Shown here piece by piece: positions 23,181-35,020 of a DNA stretch of 64,000 nt. The stretch comes from Gaeumannomyces sp. JS-464 (lineage: Eukaryota > Ascomycota > Sordariomycetes > Magnaporthales > Magnaporthaceae). Each line of letters opens with the position of its first letter. The first letter of the stretch is position 1. The translations under genes and the position numbers were made by a program. The stretch spans positions 8,556,001 to 8,620,000 of the forward strand of contig NGZR01000002.1 of assembly GCA_002197995.1 (NCBI GenBank), given 5' to 3'. The notes beneath the pieces are model-generated. The model ran no database searches and was not told the origin of the DNA. It saw only the letters and a list, made by a program, of their open reading frames with translations.

Positions 23181-24842
23181 TTGTTCACGTCACTGCGTCG
23201 TCGCTCGCTGCTGGGCGTGGCCGTTCTCGCGGCTGCGCTCTCGGGCGTACACGCCTCGCTCCAAATCGTACCCGGCGGGACCTGGACCGCGGTAAGTACC
23301 TACACTGCAGCCCACCGAATCCTCCCTCTCTCCCTCGTCTCCACGTCGTCTGACCTCTCTGTGCAGGACAACGGCGAGCACGTGCAGGCGCACGGCGCCG
23401 GCGTGCTCAAGGTCGGTGACACCTGGTACATGGTGGGCGAGGACAAGACGGGCGGCAGCGCGTTCCAAAACGTCAATTGCTATTCGAGCCGCGACCTCGT
23501 GCGGTGGAGGTACGAGGGCGCGCTGCTGTCGCGCACCGCCGGCGCCGGCGACCTCGGCCCCAACCGCGTCCTGGAGCGGCCCAAGGTCATCTACAACGAC
23601 CGCACGCGCAAATACGTCATGTGGATGCACATCGATAGCTCCGACTACAAGGATGCCAGAGCCGGCGTCGCTGTCGGGGACTCGGTCTGCGGGAAGTACA
23701 GTGAGTTGATTTCCTCACCTCGTTGCCGCAGCGACGGAAGCTTTAAGACTGGCAAAGAGGTCGACGCTGACGGATGTGTCGTCGCGCTCAGCGTACATCG
23801 GCAGCAGCAGGCCCCTTGGCTTCCAGAGCCGCGACAGCGGTCTTTTCAAGGACGATGACGGGAAAGCCTACCTCCTCACCGAAGATGTAAGAAGCGCAAT
23901 AGCCGCACCCACGGCGTTCTTTGTCCTTCTCACAAAACCCTAATGCTGATTCTAACCTACTCCCTCCCCAAGCGCGAAAACGGCCTCCGCATCAACCGCC
24001 TTACCGATGACTACCTCGCCATCGCAGGCAGCAGCTCGACCTACCGCTGGAACGAGCGCATCGAGTCCCCCGCTATGATCAAGCTCTCCGGGCGGTACTA
24101 CATGTTCGGCTCGCACCTAACTGGCTGGGACCCCAACGACAATGTTTATAGCACCGCCACCTCGATCTCAGGCCCCTGGAGCGCCTGGCAGACATTTGCC
24201 GACGTCGGCAGCAACACGTACGCCTCGCAGACAACCTTCATCCTGCCCTACGGCGGCGCCAACGGCACCACAAACGTCATGTACCTGGGCGACCGCTGGG
24301 TCTCGTCCAACCTGCAGTCCAGCACCTACATCTGGCTGCCGCTGCGCATCAGCGGCACCAGCGTCACCATGAAGAACATCCCGGGGTCGTGGGTGCCCAA
24401 CGCCGCCTCCGACGCGGGCAACGCCGCCTGGGCCGCCGCGCCCGGCGAGACCGTGTACGAGGGCGAGGCGGCCCAGCTGGCGGGCGGGGCGCGCCTGGTG
24501 TCGTGCGGCGCGTGCTCGGGCGGCACGTCGGCCGGCTACCTGGGCGGCGACGGCGGCAACAACGGCACCGTGACCTTCACGGGCGTCAGGAGCAGCAGGG
24601 ACGCGCTGTCGACGGTGCGCATCCGCTTCCTGAACGGCGACGGCAACCCGCGGTACGCCGGCGTGTCGGTCAACGGCGCGGCGCCGGTGCGGGTCGCGTT
24701 CGAGCCGACGAGGGGCGGCGTGTCGAGCAGCACGCTGCACGTGCAGCTGCGCGCCGGCAGCGGCAACACGATCGTTGTGGGCGGCGTCGGCGGTGGGCTT
24801 TGGGGGCCGGACGTCGACAGCATCGTCGTGCCGCTGGAGTAG
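23181..24842 (+). CDS. Secreted GH43 exo-beta-1,3-galactanase-like enzyme with C-terminal CBM35-like domain
   Basis: Predicted to release galactose units from beta-1,3-galactan side chains of arabinogalactan outside the cell. Exons are 23181-23291, 23367-23700, 23792-23886 and 23973-24842, all in phase. The signal peptide is LRRRSLLGVAVLAAALSGVHA. The catalytic five-bladed domain has HVQAHGAGVLKVG, GEDKTGGSAFQNVNCYSS, ERPKVIYN, MHIDSSDY, RPLGFQSRDSGLF, ESPAMIKLSGRYYMFGS and LTGWDPNDN, matching GH43 subfamily 24. The last ~130 residues (VYEGEAAQLAGGA...GPDVDSIVV) form a beta-sandwich resembling CBM35. The natural ATG is absent: the sequence reads ACATTGTTCACG, and dropping one T gives ATGTTCACG followed by the signal peptide. 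Enzyme family is confident; exact substrate is inferred. Confidence 0.88.
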
Positions 24843-24930
24843 GCTGGTGGTGCTGTACATAAAAATCCGGGAGGAGACGAGCCACGGGCGGCGCGGCTCA
24901 CGGGGTGGTCATGTGTTGTTGTTATGTTTC

Positions 24931-24936
24931 AATAAA
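24931..24936 (+). promoter_or_regulatory. Polyadenylation signal AATAAA
   Basis: A canonical AATAAA about 90 nt after the GH43 stop codon. Confidence 0.5.
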
Positions 24937-26472
24937 GGTCAGCTTGAACTTGCGAGTAAGTGTTTGCGCAGTCGTGAGCCCCCTTGAGAATTTCACAGGC
25001 GCCCAGCACCAGCCGCCGGCGCGCACACACACAAAAAGGAAATTTGCCCGATGCTCGCGTGCCTTGGGTGTTATGCGACGAGACATGCCCACACGGCTCC
25101 AACTGCCGGTGATATGGAAGGGGGAGACGGGCCGACGGACGACAGTCCCTTCGCGATGCACGGCCCGAAGAATGCCAGACGCAGGTTGCGGGTTGTCGTT
25201 GGCCCAGAATGAATGGCCGCGCGCCACTGCGGATGTGGTGAGTTGTAGGATCGACGTGGGAAGAAAGAAAGAAGGGGAAAAAAGCAGCCGCTTGACGCGA
25301 TACAGGGATCGCATCCCGTAGCCTGCAGCGGGCGCTAGGACGCAATTCACTTGTCGGCCACAACAAAGCTTTTTTTTTCCCCAGCGGCGAATTCCTCTTT
25401 CGCCAAGGTCATCCTGACAAAACCGTTCCGAGGCAGGGGGGCACCCGGACAATACCCCGGCGGCTGGCCACGCTGGCTCATGCATGCCGGCAGTTCCCGC
25501 GATCCTCGTGGCGCTTGGGGGCGGCAGTTGGCCTTCCATGGCCTGTCACGGCCGAGTTGCAACGAACCCCTGCTGTACCTTGCCGGCCGGCCGGCCGCGT
25601 TGGCCATCACAGCCTCGCTGCGGCTCACGGCCCCGCCACGTCGCGCAGAAAAAAAAAAATTTAACTTCTTCTAACTGGTTCGTCTTTGTTGGGCAGCGCT
25701 TTCAGAACGGGCCGGATCGTGGCCGCGCCCTTGGGGACCTGACCCCTTGTCGCGGAACGGTCACGGCCGACCGAGCTTTCTTTCTTTTTTCTCTTTCTTT
25801 CTTTTCCCCTGCCCGTCCATCGCCGCCCCTCGCGATGGCCATCTAGACAGATTTGGGGTGTGCGTTGTTGACTGGTCAATGTGGTTATTGTCAGCACGAC
25901 GAGGTATATAGTCGCACAAACTCGCCGCTCTCGCCCCTTTTTCTTTCTTTCATAGGTTCCTCTTGGGCTGGCTATTTCAATTTTGCCGTGTGATCAGACG
26001 AAAAGGCGAGCCTCGGGCGCGAATAGACAGTCGGGTCCATGAAATGATCACGCGCATTACTCGGGAATCACAGGAGGAAAAGAAGGAGAAGCAACAGCCA
26101 AGACATCAATAACTGACTGCTAGGGAGACGCTTCGGTGCGTCATCGTGTATCCAGCTTGTAAAAGAAAAATCATCGCATTATATTAGGCGCTAAATACAC
26201 CGCAGCCCAGCTCTAGTATGTTCTAATCATCGCGGAAACCCGTCCATGGTGCGCGCGCCATTGATGTGCTGTGTCAAAGTCGGGGCCGACAACGCCGGCG
26301 CCCAAGACAAAGAAACACAGTCAACGCTTGCTGAAATACAAAATGCTCCTGTTTTAATCCCTTTCAAATACACAAGGACGTTCATTGTTCCCCACAGCAA
26401 AGAAAAACAGGGAATAAAAAGTTAAGCAAATTTCAAGGGGTATCAAAGGGTAGCAAGGAAGCGACCGCAAAA
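24937..26472. other. Convergent 3' intergenic region
   Basis: Lies between the 3' ends of the GH43 and SYG1 genes. Contains A9 and T/C-rich runs (25368-25380, 25649-25657, 25780-25805). No gene recognised. Confidence 0.5.
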
Positions 26473-29400
26473 CTACGGCTTCTTGCCACCAGCCTCCTGC
26501 TCCTGCAGCTCCACCACGACGCCAAGCGCCGAGACCGGCCCCGACGCGCTCGCGGCAGCGGCAGGACGGCCGCCGTTTTGGTGCTCGTGCTCATCGTCCT
26601 CGGCCTCGTCGTGGCTGAAGCAGCCCGCGTCGTCGTCGTCCTCGTCGTCATCCTCCTCGTCCGTGTCGTCGGGCGCGCGCCCAGAGTGCAGGTTGCGATA
26701 CCGGACCTCGTCCTCGTCGTCCTCGTCATCATCATCCTCCTCCTCGTCCGGGGTGGCGGCGCCGGGGGAGGCGGCGGGCCTGCGCTTCTCAAAGTCCTGC
26801 TTGTGCGCCTCGGCCAGGATGCGCGACAGGTCGCCTACCAGCGTCCCGGAGCGCGTCAGGCGGCGCCGGATCCCCGCCGCCACGTTGCTGGTGTCCGCCG
26901 GGGACTCTGCCGCTGCCGCCTCGCCGCCGCCGGCGTGGCCCTCTTCCGCGTCTGCGGGCGTCGCCGTCGGCGGGGAGGGCTCTTGCTTCTGCTTCTGCTT
27001 TTTCTGCTGCAACTCCTGCTCTGTGGATCTGAGGTTGAGGTCGATGCCGGCGGGCGGCGCCGCCCCTTGCTTCCCGCTGCCGATGCCTCCCAAATCGATG
27101 CCAGTAGCAGTCGCGGGGGGTGAGACTGGCGTCTGGGCCCCGGTGGCGGTCGTACCGCCGGGGCTGTTCTCGTCCCGGTCTAGGAGGCCGCGCTGGTCGT
27201 CGCGATCCGACTTGTCGGGAGTGCTGGGCGGCTGCTGCTTCTGAGAGTCGTCGCCTCCGAGATAGTAAGGTAACGGCACGTCGCGGCTGGCCTTGTACTG
27301 GGCGACGTTGGAGCAATGTTCGTTCTCGACGCGGAAGATGGTCCACATGCCTCGGCGCGTGACCTCGGCGAAGGCGACCATGAAGGACACGATGGTGCTG
27401 TGCTGGGCGTCGTGGGTGAAGATGGCGTAGAAGATCCAGGCGAAGCGTAGGATCGGGTCCGCAACCATGATGCCGTAATAGGGCCACTTGCGCTTGAGAC
27501 CCGTTATGTCGCGAAGCAGAAAGTTGTGCGGCGAGGGTTGCAGGAGCGAGAAATCCATGAAGATATCCCAAATTGCTACCAGAGGGGATTGAGGTTAGTA
27601 ATTAGTGGCTGGCTGCTGAGTGAAGGGGGAAAATGCGGATAGTGATAAGAAATGCTTTAGACTCACATGTGTAGATGCCGTTGATGGTGGAAAAGGTGAT
27701 GAAGAGAGCGAGGCTGGTCTGTGTGCCGTCGATCCGGTACAGGCTGAGGCACATAGCCGCAATGACACTCATTAGATACTTGCCGCAGTTGACCAGGTGG
27801 GGGAACACGTTGCCCGTATCGTGGTAACGGCGGATACACTGCAGAAAACGCCAGATGGGAGGCAGGGCCGACAGGAATCCCAGCAGGCGCGAGTGGCTCG
27901 AGTTGCACTGTTCCGGGTCCTGCCAGTTTTGGCGGTACAGGCAAAAGAAGAGCTCGATGTTGCACATGGCGTATGTCAGCGAGCAGTAGATGTCGCCCAG
28001 GAAGAAGTCGCGGAACTCGACGGGGTACAGTCCGGCCAGGAGAAGGCGCCAGTGCGAGTAGAGGAACCAGCGCCGACTGCGGTAGAAGAAGATGGGAGCC
28101 GGGAAGAAGAGGATCAGGAATGTGACGCCGATCAGGACGACGGGGAAGTAGAGGTACATGTCATGCGAGCCCAGGCGCGAGAAGTTGATCCAGAACAGGA
28201 CGCCAAACACCAACAGGAAGAAGGCCGGGAACTGGGAGAGCTGGCGCCAGTCGAGCTGCGATCGCGGGTCGAACTCGAAGATGAACTGGTAGTTGATCTT
28301 GTTGCGCGTCCAGAGGCGGCAATCAAGACAAAAGAGGGCAAGAAGGTACAGCATCAGGAAGTATCCGCCGTAGACCTGCATCAGGTAGCTCGCCTGCCGG
28401 GCCACCTCGGGGTCCTCGTTGAACAGCCGCTCCGAGCCGTAGGTGAGGCCCTGGACGGCAAAGACGGCGCCGACGCCGATGAGCAGGCCGCTGCGGAACG
28501 AGCTCGCGGACTCGTCGCCGGCCTTGCGGCTGAGGCTGCGCAGCTTACCCGCGGCCAGCTTGTGGTTCCCGCGCTCAAAGTAGCGCGCGTACAGGTCCTC
28601 GACGGCGGCGATGTGGTCGTCGAGCAGGGTGCTGCGCACAAAGTAGGACGGCGCCACGCGCTCGTACATGTAGCGGTACTGCGGCCGAGCGTTGGCGGCC
28701 TTGTCGTACTTCTTGTTGAGCTTGCGGAACGCGGTCCTGTTCAGGATGGCGTACGCCTTGAGCAGCTCCAGCCCGCGGTAGAACTCCTGCAGCGCCAGCT
28801 TGAGCTTGCGCTTGGCGGTGCGGTAGGGGACGTCCTGGTCGGTCGGCCGCCGGGCGTAGTCGCGTCGCCCGTCCGCCGCGACCCCCTTGAGGTGCGGCGT
28901 CTGCGGCATCTGCTGCAGCGCCTTGGAGTTGGGGCCAGGTTTGCGCGAGAAGAGCTTGGCCCGCGCCGCCGAGCCCATCCAGTCGTTGCGCGACGAGCTC
29001 TTGGCGCTGCCGCCCTTGCCATCACTGTTGTCTCCCGAGTCGCCCCCGCCGTTGGCGTGCTCGTGGCCGAGCGCGGTCTCGCGGCGCTGCATCCTCAGGT
29101 CGGCCAGTTCTGAGTGCGCCTGTTGCGCATGACGTGCAGCTGCTCACGCCAGGGTGACCAGTCTCTGGGCCGCCTGGTCCTCCTTCTGTTGGTAAAAGGT
29201 CTCAACCTTGTCCAGTTCGCTGTCGAGGAACGTGAAGAACTCGCTCTCGCGCTGCCGGATCTCGTCCTGGTTGGTGTTAGCCGTGCCCGGTCTCAGAGCT
29301 GGCCTGCGCGCCACCATGGGCGAGGGATGCGAGAAAAGCCTCTTAAGCCGCTGCTTAGGCGTCCCGGAGGGACCAGCCACCGACGGGCCGCCGTCATTGG

Positions 29401-30169
29401 TCTCGAGAAACAGCGCGTGCTTGCCGTTGTCTTGGACGGCCGGGGACTGCGGCCTGGTCGGGCTCCCGCCGGCTGGCGAGTGTGTGCTGGACTGGGCTGC
29501 CGAGTGGATAGCTCCCAGGCCCTTCGAGTTATCCGACGCGACCCGGCTGAAGGGGTTCCGCAGCCCAGGCCTCTTGTGAGCTGAGGGTTCGTACTGCAGA
29601 TAAGACAGGGTTCTCTCGATGGCGGGCTCGGGGAGCTCAAAGTCGATGGAAACGGGCCCCCCATTGCCAGCAGTAGTGGGCGGGGTGGCGACGAAGCTGC
29701 CATACTGCAGGTCGTTCCCCGGCGAGTCCGCCAGCCGCTGGCTCTCGCCTTTGCGACCCGGGATGGGCTGGGCGGCCGTCGTCGACGAGCCATGGGGGTA
29801 AGCAGCGGGACGTGATGCCGGGGTGGTGTTGATGCGTCTCAGCGCGGCTGACTGTGTCCGCTCCAGGCCCGGCGTGTGGCCGCTGGCACCAGCGCCCGTG
29901 AAGGTGGGCCTGCGGGCGAAGCGCGGGGTGGCATGTGGCGGCAGGTCGCCGGAGCGGCGTTGAAGCGTGGGCGTGGTATTAGCCTTTCGCACCGCAGCCC
30001 TTACGGCCTTGACGTATTTCTTGCCGGCCTTGTAGTTGAGATACTTGATCCTCCACTCTGCGCCGGTTGGTCTCGGTCAGCTATTGGTCCCATAACTGCC
30101 CTGATCTCCAGGGAATTCGGATGTTTTACCCGGCACCAGCTCCTGCTCCAGCTCTTTGGCGAACTTCAT
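26473..30169 (-). CDS. SYG1: SPX-EXS domain protein, SYG1/XPR1-type phosphate exporter
   Basis: A multi-pass membrane protein of about 1,177 aa. Characterised relatives (yeast Syg1, animal XPR1) bind inositol pyrophosphates through SPX and export phosphate. Exon 1 (30169-30130) encodes [13 protein letters not shown]. After an intron, exon 2 (30057-27667) gives [17 protein letters not shown], then an SPX domain split by a long disordered insert (about 29990-29270). The EXS region has several TM helices (for example [25 protein letters not shown] and [26 protein letters not shown], both shown here with 20-residue-limit breaks) and continues in exon 3 (27575-26473) with [11 protein letters not shown]. 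The C-terminus is long, disordered and strongly acidic. Two compensating indels (CC at 29149-29150 and C at 29110) shift the frame for about 40 nt. Family is certain; the substrate direction is inferred. Confidence 0.92.
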
Positions 30170-31105
30170 GACGTCAACTCAGTCGGTTTCCCGACTTTAT
30201 TGAACCCTCCGACGCGCGGCCGCCGCCATTGAGAGACGGCACAGACCGCCGCTGGGGCTGCCGATCCGCTGTCGTGGACGTGATTGACAGGAATTGCCAA
30301 GTTGGTTGACGTGCAGAGAAGCGCCGGCTGTGCAGCCGTTAAAGCAGCAAATGACTGGCCGGCGCTGTCGAGTCGCTTCAAACGGTGCCTCGAAAGTGGA
30401 GAAAGACTCGAGAGCCGTGCCAAGTGCAGGCTCAAAAGTGACAGAAAAAGCAGCTGAAAGACGCGGGCGGCACAAACATCGAGACGGTATCAATTGATTG
30501 ATGCAGCCGCCGCTCACTTTTCAAGGGGATCCTAGCTTCATGAGAGGCTCCACTTCTCCCGTTTTTTGCATCCCCCCAATTTCCTTTCTGGAGGAAAAGC
30601 GCCCTGGCCGCCGGGCCAATCACGTCAGGCACCAAATTCAATCCCGGCCATCCTCCGCGATCGGGCCTCTCGGGGCTTTTGATCTCCACTGCTTCCAGCT
30701 AAACCGCGTAAAAGTTTGTCAACAATTACCAAATCAACGCCAACGGTGCAGGGGCAGCGGCCGCTGGAGCAATTGGGGCCTGGTCTAGCCCTGCGTGGTG
30801 TCCATGTGCTTCCCCCTTTCTGCAGCCACAGGCTCGGCAGCTGAAGCTGAGGTCTCGAGCGAGTTCGTTTGGGCGACACGACATCGGACGCTGGCGTCAT
30901 GGTTGGTCCTGGCTCAGAAAAGCATATGAAGCGACTGGGCCACGCGGCCAGATTACCGTGTCTTCTAATGTTCAGGGGTATCACTTTGGTTGGGTTGGTA
31001 GGCAGGGGGCACATGGCTCCTCGGTGCATCGAGTAAGCACAGTTCACTGCTGTGCACTACCTCGTCCAAGACAGCCTTTGCTCGGTGTCCCAGACATCCA
31101 TCCAC
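30170..31105. other. Intergenic region, SYG1 promoter
   Basis: Holds the SYG1 5' flank and the PGS1 3' flank. No coding sequence recognised. A pyrimidine-rich stretch is at 30545-30600. Confidence 0.5.
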
Positions 31106-33061
31106 TCACAGCTGCCCGCCCACCATCTTCACAATCCACATGGCGACCCGCACCTTGAGCCCGACCCGGCGCTCAATCTTCGCAAAGTCGTCCAAGCCCA
31201 CGGGCGCCGCGTGCTCCTGCAGCCACGCCTGCTCCTCCGCGAGCCGCTGCCGCAGGCCCTCGTTGGTCGTCACGACGAGCGCGTTGGCCTCCAGGTCCAG
31301 GGAGTAACTTCGCTTCGTGTAGTTGGAGCTGCCAATCACGGTGAGCGACGGGCCCGTCGCCTGGCCGCCGCCCAGCGTCACCCACAGCCCCTTAGCGTGG
31401 TATGTCCACCCGCCCGGCTCGCCTGACGTGCCACGCCGCCACTCCTTGAGCGTCACGGTCGAGACATTCTCGCCATTGTTGCTGCCGCTCTTCTCGACCA
31501 CCCCCGCCGCTGCCGCTCCACGGCGTCGAGAAAACGGCGAGCCAGTAGGCTGTACGCATCGGGGAGCATGCCCGAAACCCCGCGGGAGCGATAGAATCCG
31601 TTGGCGTAGGGAGACGCCGTGATGACCGTGCCCGAACTGCCGGCCGGCACGGTTGACAGCAGCAGCCGGGTCAGCGACGGTGCGGGGTTGAAGTAGCCCG
31701 CCGTGAAGGTCCAGGACGAGCCTCTGGCCAGGCCCGCGGGCGACGAAGCGAGCGTCGACAGCACGTGCGTCAGGGCCGGCTGCTCCGTCGAAGTATCGGG
31801 CCGCAGGAGCTGCGACATTTGCGCGAGGACGTACACAGACGTGTCTGGGACCTCCCCTGCGTCCTGAGATGGCGGCCCGGCCTGTCCCTGTGCTCGTGTC
31901 ATGTTTCCCAGGCTCTTGGCGGGTATACTGCCGCTCCCGCCTATCTGCGACTGCGGTCTGGCCGAGATCAGGTCTCGTAGCAGCGTGGTCGAATTTGCCA
32001 CAAACTCTTTCGGATTCTCGAGGGGTGACGGCGCCTTGTTAGACGTAGGCCAGTCCAACTCAAAGCCCGAGGCCGATTCAGACGAGGGACGAACGAGGAA
32101 ACTGAGGGAGCAAACGGCTTCCTGTAGTCCCCAAAAGTACGATGTGACGTCTCTCGAGGAGAACATGTGATACCTATCCTGGCGGTTTGTGAAGTAGTCC
32201 GTTGAGAGGTTCGCTCTGTGTTATACCACCCCTTGTTAGTCTCTTCAGAACTGATGCCGAGAACCCAAAACCATATTCCGCCATGATCACCTACCCTGAG
32301 AGTATGAGCTCGTCGTCAAATCCATACAGCTTCATGTGCTGCAGACCCCAGCCCTCGTTTATTCGGCGGGGGATGTGCTTCTTGCGCATCCCCGTCAGGT
32401 TCGGTGTGTGGTACATGCGGATCTCGACGCGCTCCGGCCCGAACTCGGAAACGAGCGGCGCCAGAAGGGAGGCCGAGCACGCATCGGGGCTCTCTCGGGT
32501 GCCGCGCAGGGCGTCGGTAAGGATGCTAAGCTTGAGGTCGGACTTCGCGCGGAGTGCCTCTTGGAGTGTGGCGATCTGTTGGGGTCAGCTGGTGTCAAGC
32601 CAGGACAAAGGAGAGGGAGTGCACAGGCTGCTTACGAGGTCCTTCTCTGACTTCCCAATGTAGAGCGTAGATAGAAATATCCTCCGCTCGGCATGTCTAA
32701 TTTTTTCCTAGTAGGAATTGTCGGCTGGAGTCAGCCCCGGTCTCCTTCGTCCCCCGGCTTTCCCAATCCTGCTACGCCAACCGCGCCGCACCTTGAGCGT
32801 CTCGTAGAAGTCGGTAGGCGTCTGTATTATGCGAATGCGGGACCCGTGGATCTTGAATGAAGGTGCGATTTTGTCCAGCTCTTCAACGAACGGCACGAGC
32901 ATGGCAGCGCTTGTTCCTTGCGGACCGCCTGCTGTCGCAGCAGTCGTTGAGGAGGCCGAGTAGCGTCGGCGCTGCGCCCGCCCGGCTAGTGGGCTGGTGG
33001 GGGTGCGAGGAGCGGCGTGCGGGCGCCGGAGAGCCCAGCGCGGGAGCCCCCTATTTATCAT
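31106..33061 (-). CDS. PGS1: CDP-diacylglycerol-glycerol-3-phosphate 3-phosphatidyltransferase (phosphatidylglycerophosphate synthase)
   Basis: Makes phosphatidylglycerophosphate from CDP-diacylglycerol and glycerol-3-phosphate, the first committed step to cardiolipin in mitochondria. About 577 aa. Exons are 33061-32792, 32707-32636, 32575-32295 and 32215-31106, phases all compatible. The N-terminus is Arg/Ser/Ala-rich, a likely mitochondrial presequence. Phospholipase D-type HKD motifs are present: HMKLYGFDDELILSGANLS, split by intron 3, and HAKGLWVTL...IGSSNYTKRS near the C-terminus. The segment RIFLSTLYIGKSEKDL is also characteristic. The C5 run at 31501-31505 must be C6 to join the second HKD domain; this makes the coding length a multiple of three. 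The gene is divergent from the complex I subunit gene. Confidence 0.93.
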
Positions 33062-33346
33062 CGCCGCTACACCTCTGCGCTGGCGAGAGACGACTCGCCG
33101 AGCTGGGGACTGTTCAAACTCGGAGTTTGTCCAAGTCCGGTTGTTTGCAAACTTCCAACCAAGGGTTAGGGGAGGATATCGCCTTGCGAGAATACTAAGC
33201 TCGCCATTGGCCCGGAGTTTGCCAGCTCCACCCAAGGCTAAACGGAGCCCGAGCCTGCGTCACTGGGCTCAACTTCAATTCGGCTTTCCCAAATCACTAT
33301 CGCGGTTCTGTTGAACGACAGTCAATTTACCACGCAACCGCCCACC
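33062..33346. promoter_or_regulatory. Bidirectional promoter between PGS1 and the complex I subunit gene
   Basis: Only 285 bp separate the two divergent ATGs, so both genes must draw on this stretch. It contains CT-rich patches and no clear TATA box. Both products act in the mitochondrial inner membrane, which is consistent with co-regulation, but no specific binding motif is identified. Confidence 0.6.
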
Positions 33347-34409
33347 ATGTCGACCATTACGAGGACCCTCGGCTACCTGCGCCGTATCGGGCTCAAGGTG
33401 CGCACCGCTGACCGTGGCCTCGCGGCGCTCGACTCTGGGATCACCGCTGACAATTGAACCTGAGGATTTCTAGGAATACTGGCACCAATTGAATGTATGT
33501 CTTTGACCCCTCCGTTGCCCACGATTGGAGGCCGAGGGGAATGCTGACATTTGTGCGCCCGGTCCCGATAGTACATCGGTATGCGAACTCGATCTTCAAC
33601 CAGCCACGAGACGGCACGAAACGGCGGCGGCGACGAGACCCAGGATGGATAATGGGAGCTAACGACGGGGCTTGTCGGCAACAGGCGACACCAAGGCCGG
33701 CACACTGATCGGCACCGACAGGTTCGGCAACAAGTACTACGAGAACATGGCGGAGGAGCTACCCCGTATGTGACTCCCACGCGCGAACGAATCCCGAGGA
33801 CCGAAGGAGGACTGGAGGCGGAGGCCCCTATCGCGGGGTTGCCGGTCGTGGCCGACGCGACGGCGGCGACGATAGGCCAGGCTGACATGTGGAAACGACG
33901 ACAACAGTGCGGACTAGATGGGTCGACTACAAGGCCCACGACTTCGATCCGTACGTAGCCTGGCGCCCCTGTTTCGACATTTCTCCCCGCCATCGATGGT
34001 AGTCTGGCTGGGTTGGTGGCGATTGGCGACTAACCGTTGATTTGTCCCCCCCGAGCAGCGGCAGCATCGAGCCGCACTGGCACGCCTGGATCTCCTACGC
34101 GGTCGACACGCCGCCGAACAAGGACCCGCTGTTCAAGCAGGCCGCGGACAGGCCTTGGGCCAACCCCAAGCCCATCCCCAACTTGACTGCCACCCGCGGC
34201 GCCTACAAGCCGTACAGCACGTGAGTTCTCGCCCGTCTCGGTTTGTCGTCTACAAGTCTCGCCGCACGCTGTCCATTGTTGGGGGAAGCAGATGGCCGGG
34301 TAGCAAGGCTTTTAACAACCATGCCTATGGTGCTGACTTTTTAATCCTCGCTCCCAGAACCCAGCCGAAGCTCACGGCTTGGGAGCCCAAGGCTGCGGCT
34401 AGAGCTTGA
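33347..34409 (+). CDS. NADH:ubiquinone oxidoreductase (complex I) subunit NDUFA12/B17.2 type
   Basis: An accessory subunit of mitochondrial complex I (N-module/Q-module interface), 138 aa, the usual size. Seven exons: 33347-33397, 33474-33494, 33572-33578 (7 nt), 33685-33765, 33908-33950, 34059-34220 and 34358-34409; total 417 nt, no indel. The motif order matches the family: LKEYWHQLNYIGDTKAGTL, GTDRFGNKYYEN, RTRWVDYKAHDFDP, IEPHWHAWISYAVDTPP (each read across exon joins). The C-terminus (PNLTATRGAYKPYSTTQPKL) matches fungal orthologues known as the 13.4-kDa subunit. No separate targeting peptide is needed in this family. The many small introns are notable for such a short gene. Confidence 0.93.
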
Positions 34410-35020
34410 GATCCTGTTCGGAATGGAGGTGGCTGTACATACAAGGGAGACCAACAAGCATAGAGAATCAGGCAATCCATTTGTGTTTTCGGCCATGGCG
34501 ATATCACCGTGATCGTGACAGGTGTCGCCTGTTCAAGGGTGAAGAATGAAACAGCAACTATTGGTTGTCAGTGTTTTAGAGCACGAGCCATTAGCAGATT
34601 GCCGAAGTGATGTACCAAAACTGTGATGCTATGTCGCCAATTCCCTGTGTTATACACCGCCACTTAATTCGGCATGGCTGAAGGCTACGAGCCAACTAGC
34701 CCAACCACACGTCCTGGGAACCAAAACCGACAAAGGCAGACGAAAGTAATAAAGTCATTTCTAGATTTTAGATCTTGAAGAAGAGGATTTTATTCCGATC
34801 CACAAACGATCGAATGACTGAAACAACCCCAGGAAGTGCAGAAAGAGGTGAAAGCAGGAGACAAAACGTGGCTAAATATTGTAGAAGAAACCCCGAAAAT
34901 GCATCGATGTATCCTCTAACGCTCGTGTATGCCTATTTATGATAGTACATCAAATAAACCGATCTATCCTGTAACAGCGGGCTCGACCCGCCGCCTGGAG
35001 CCCCTGGTTCTCTCCCCCTC
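34410..35020. other. Convergent 3' intergenic region
   Basis: AT-richer stretch between the complex I subunit and M18 genes. No coding sequence recognised. Confidence 0.5.

Noticed and set aside
27797..29113. 438-codon plus-strand ORF opposite SYG1
   Set aside because: Antisense shadow of the SPX-EXS coding sequence; no features of its own.
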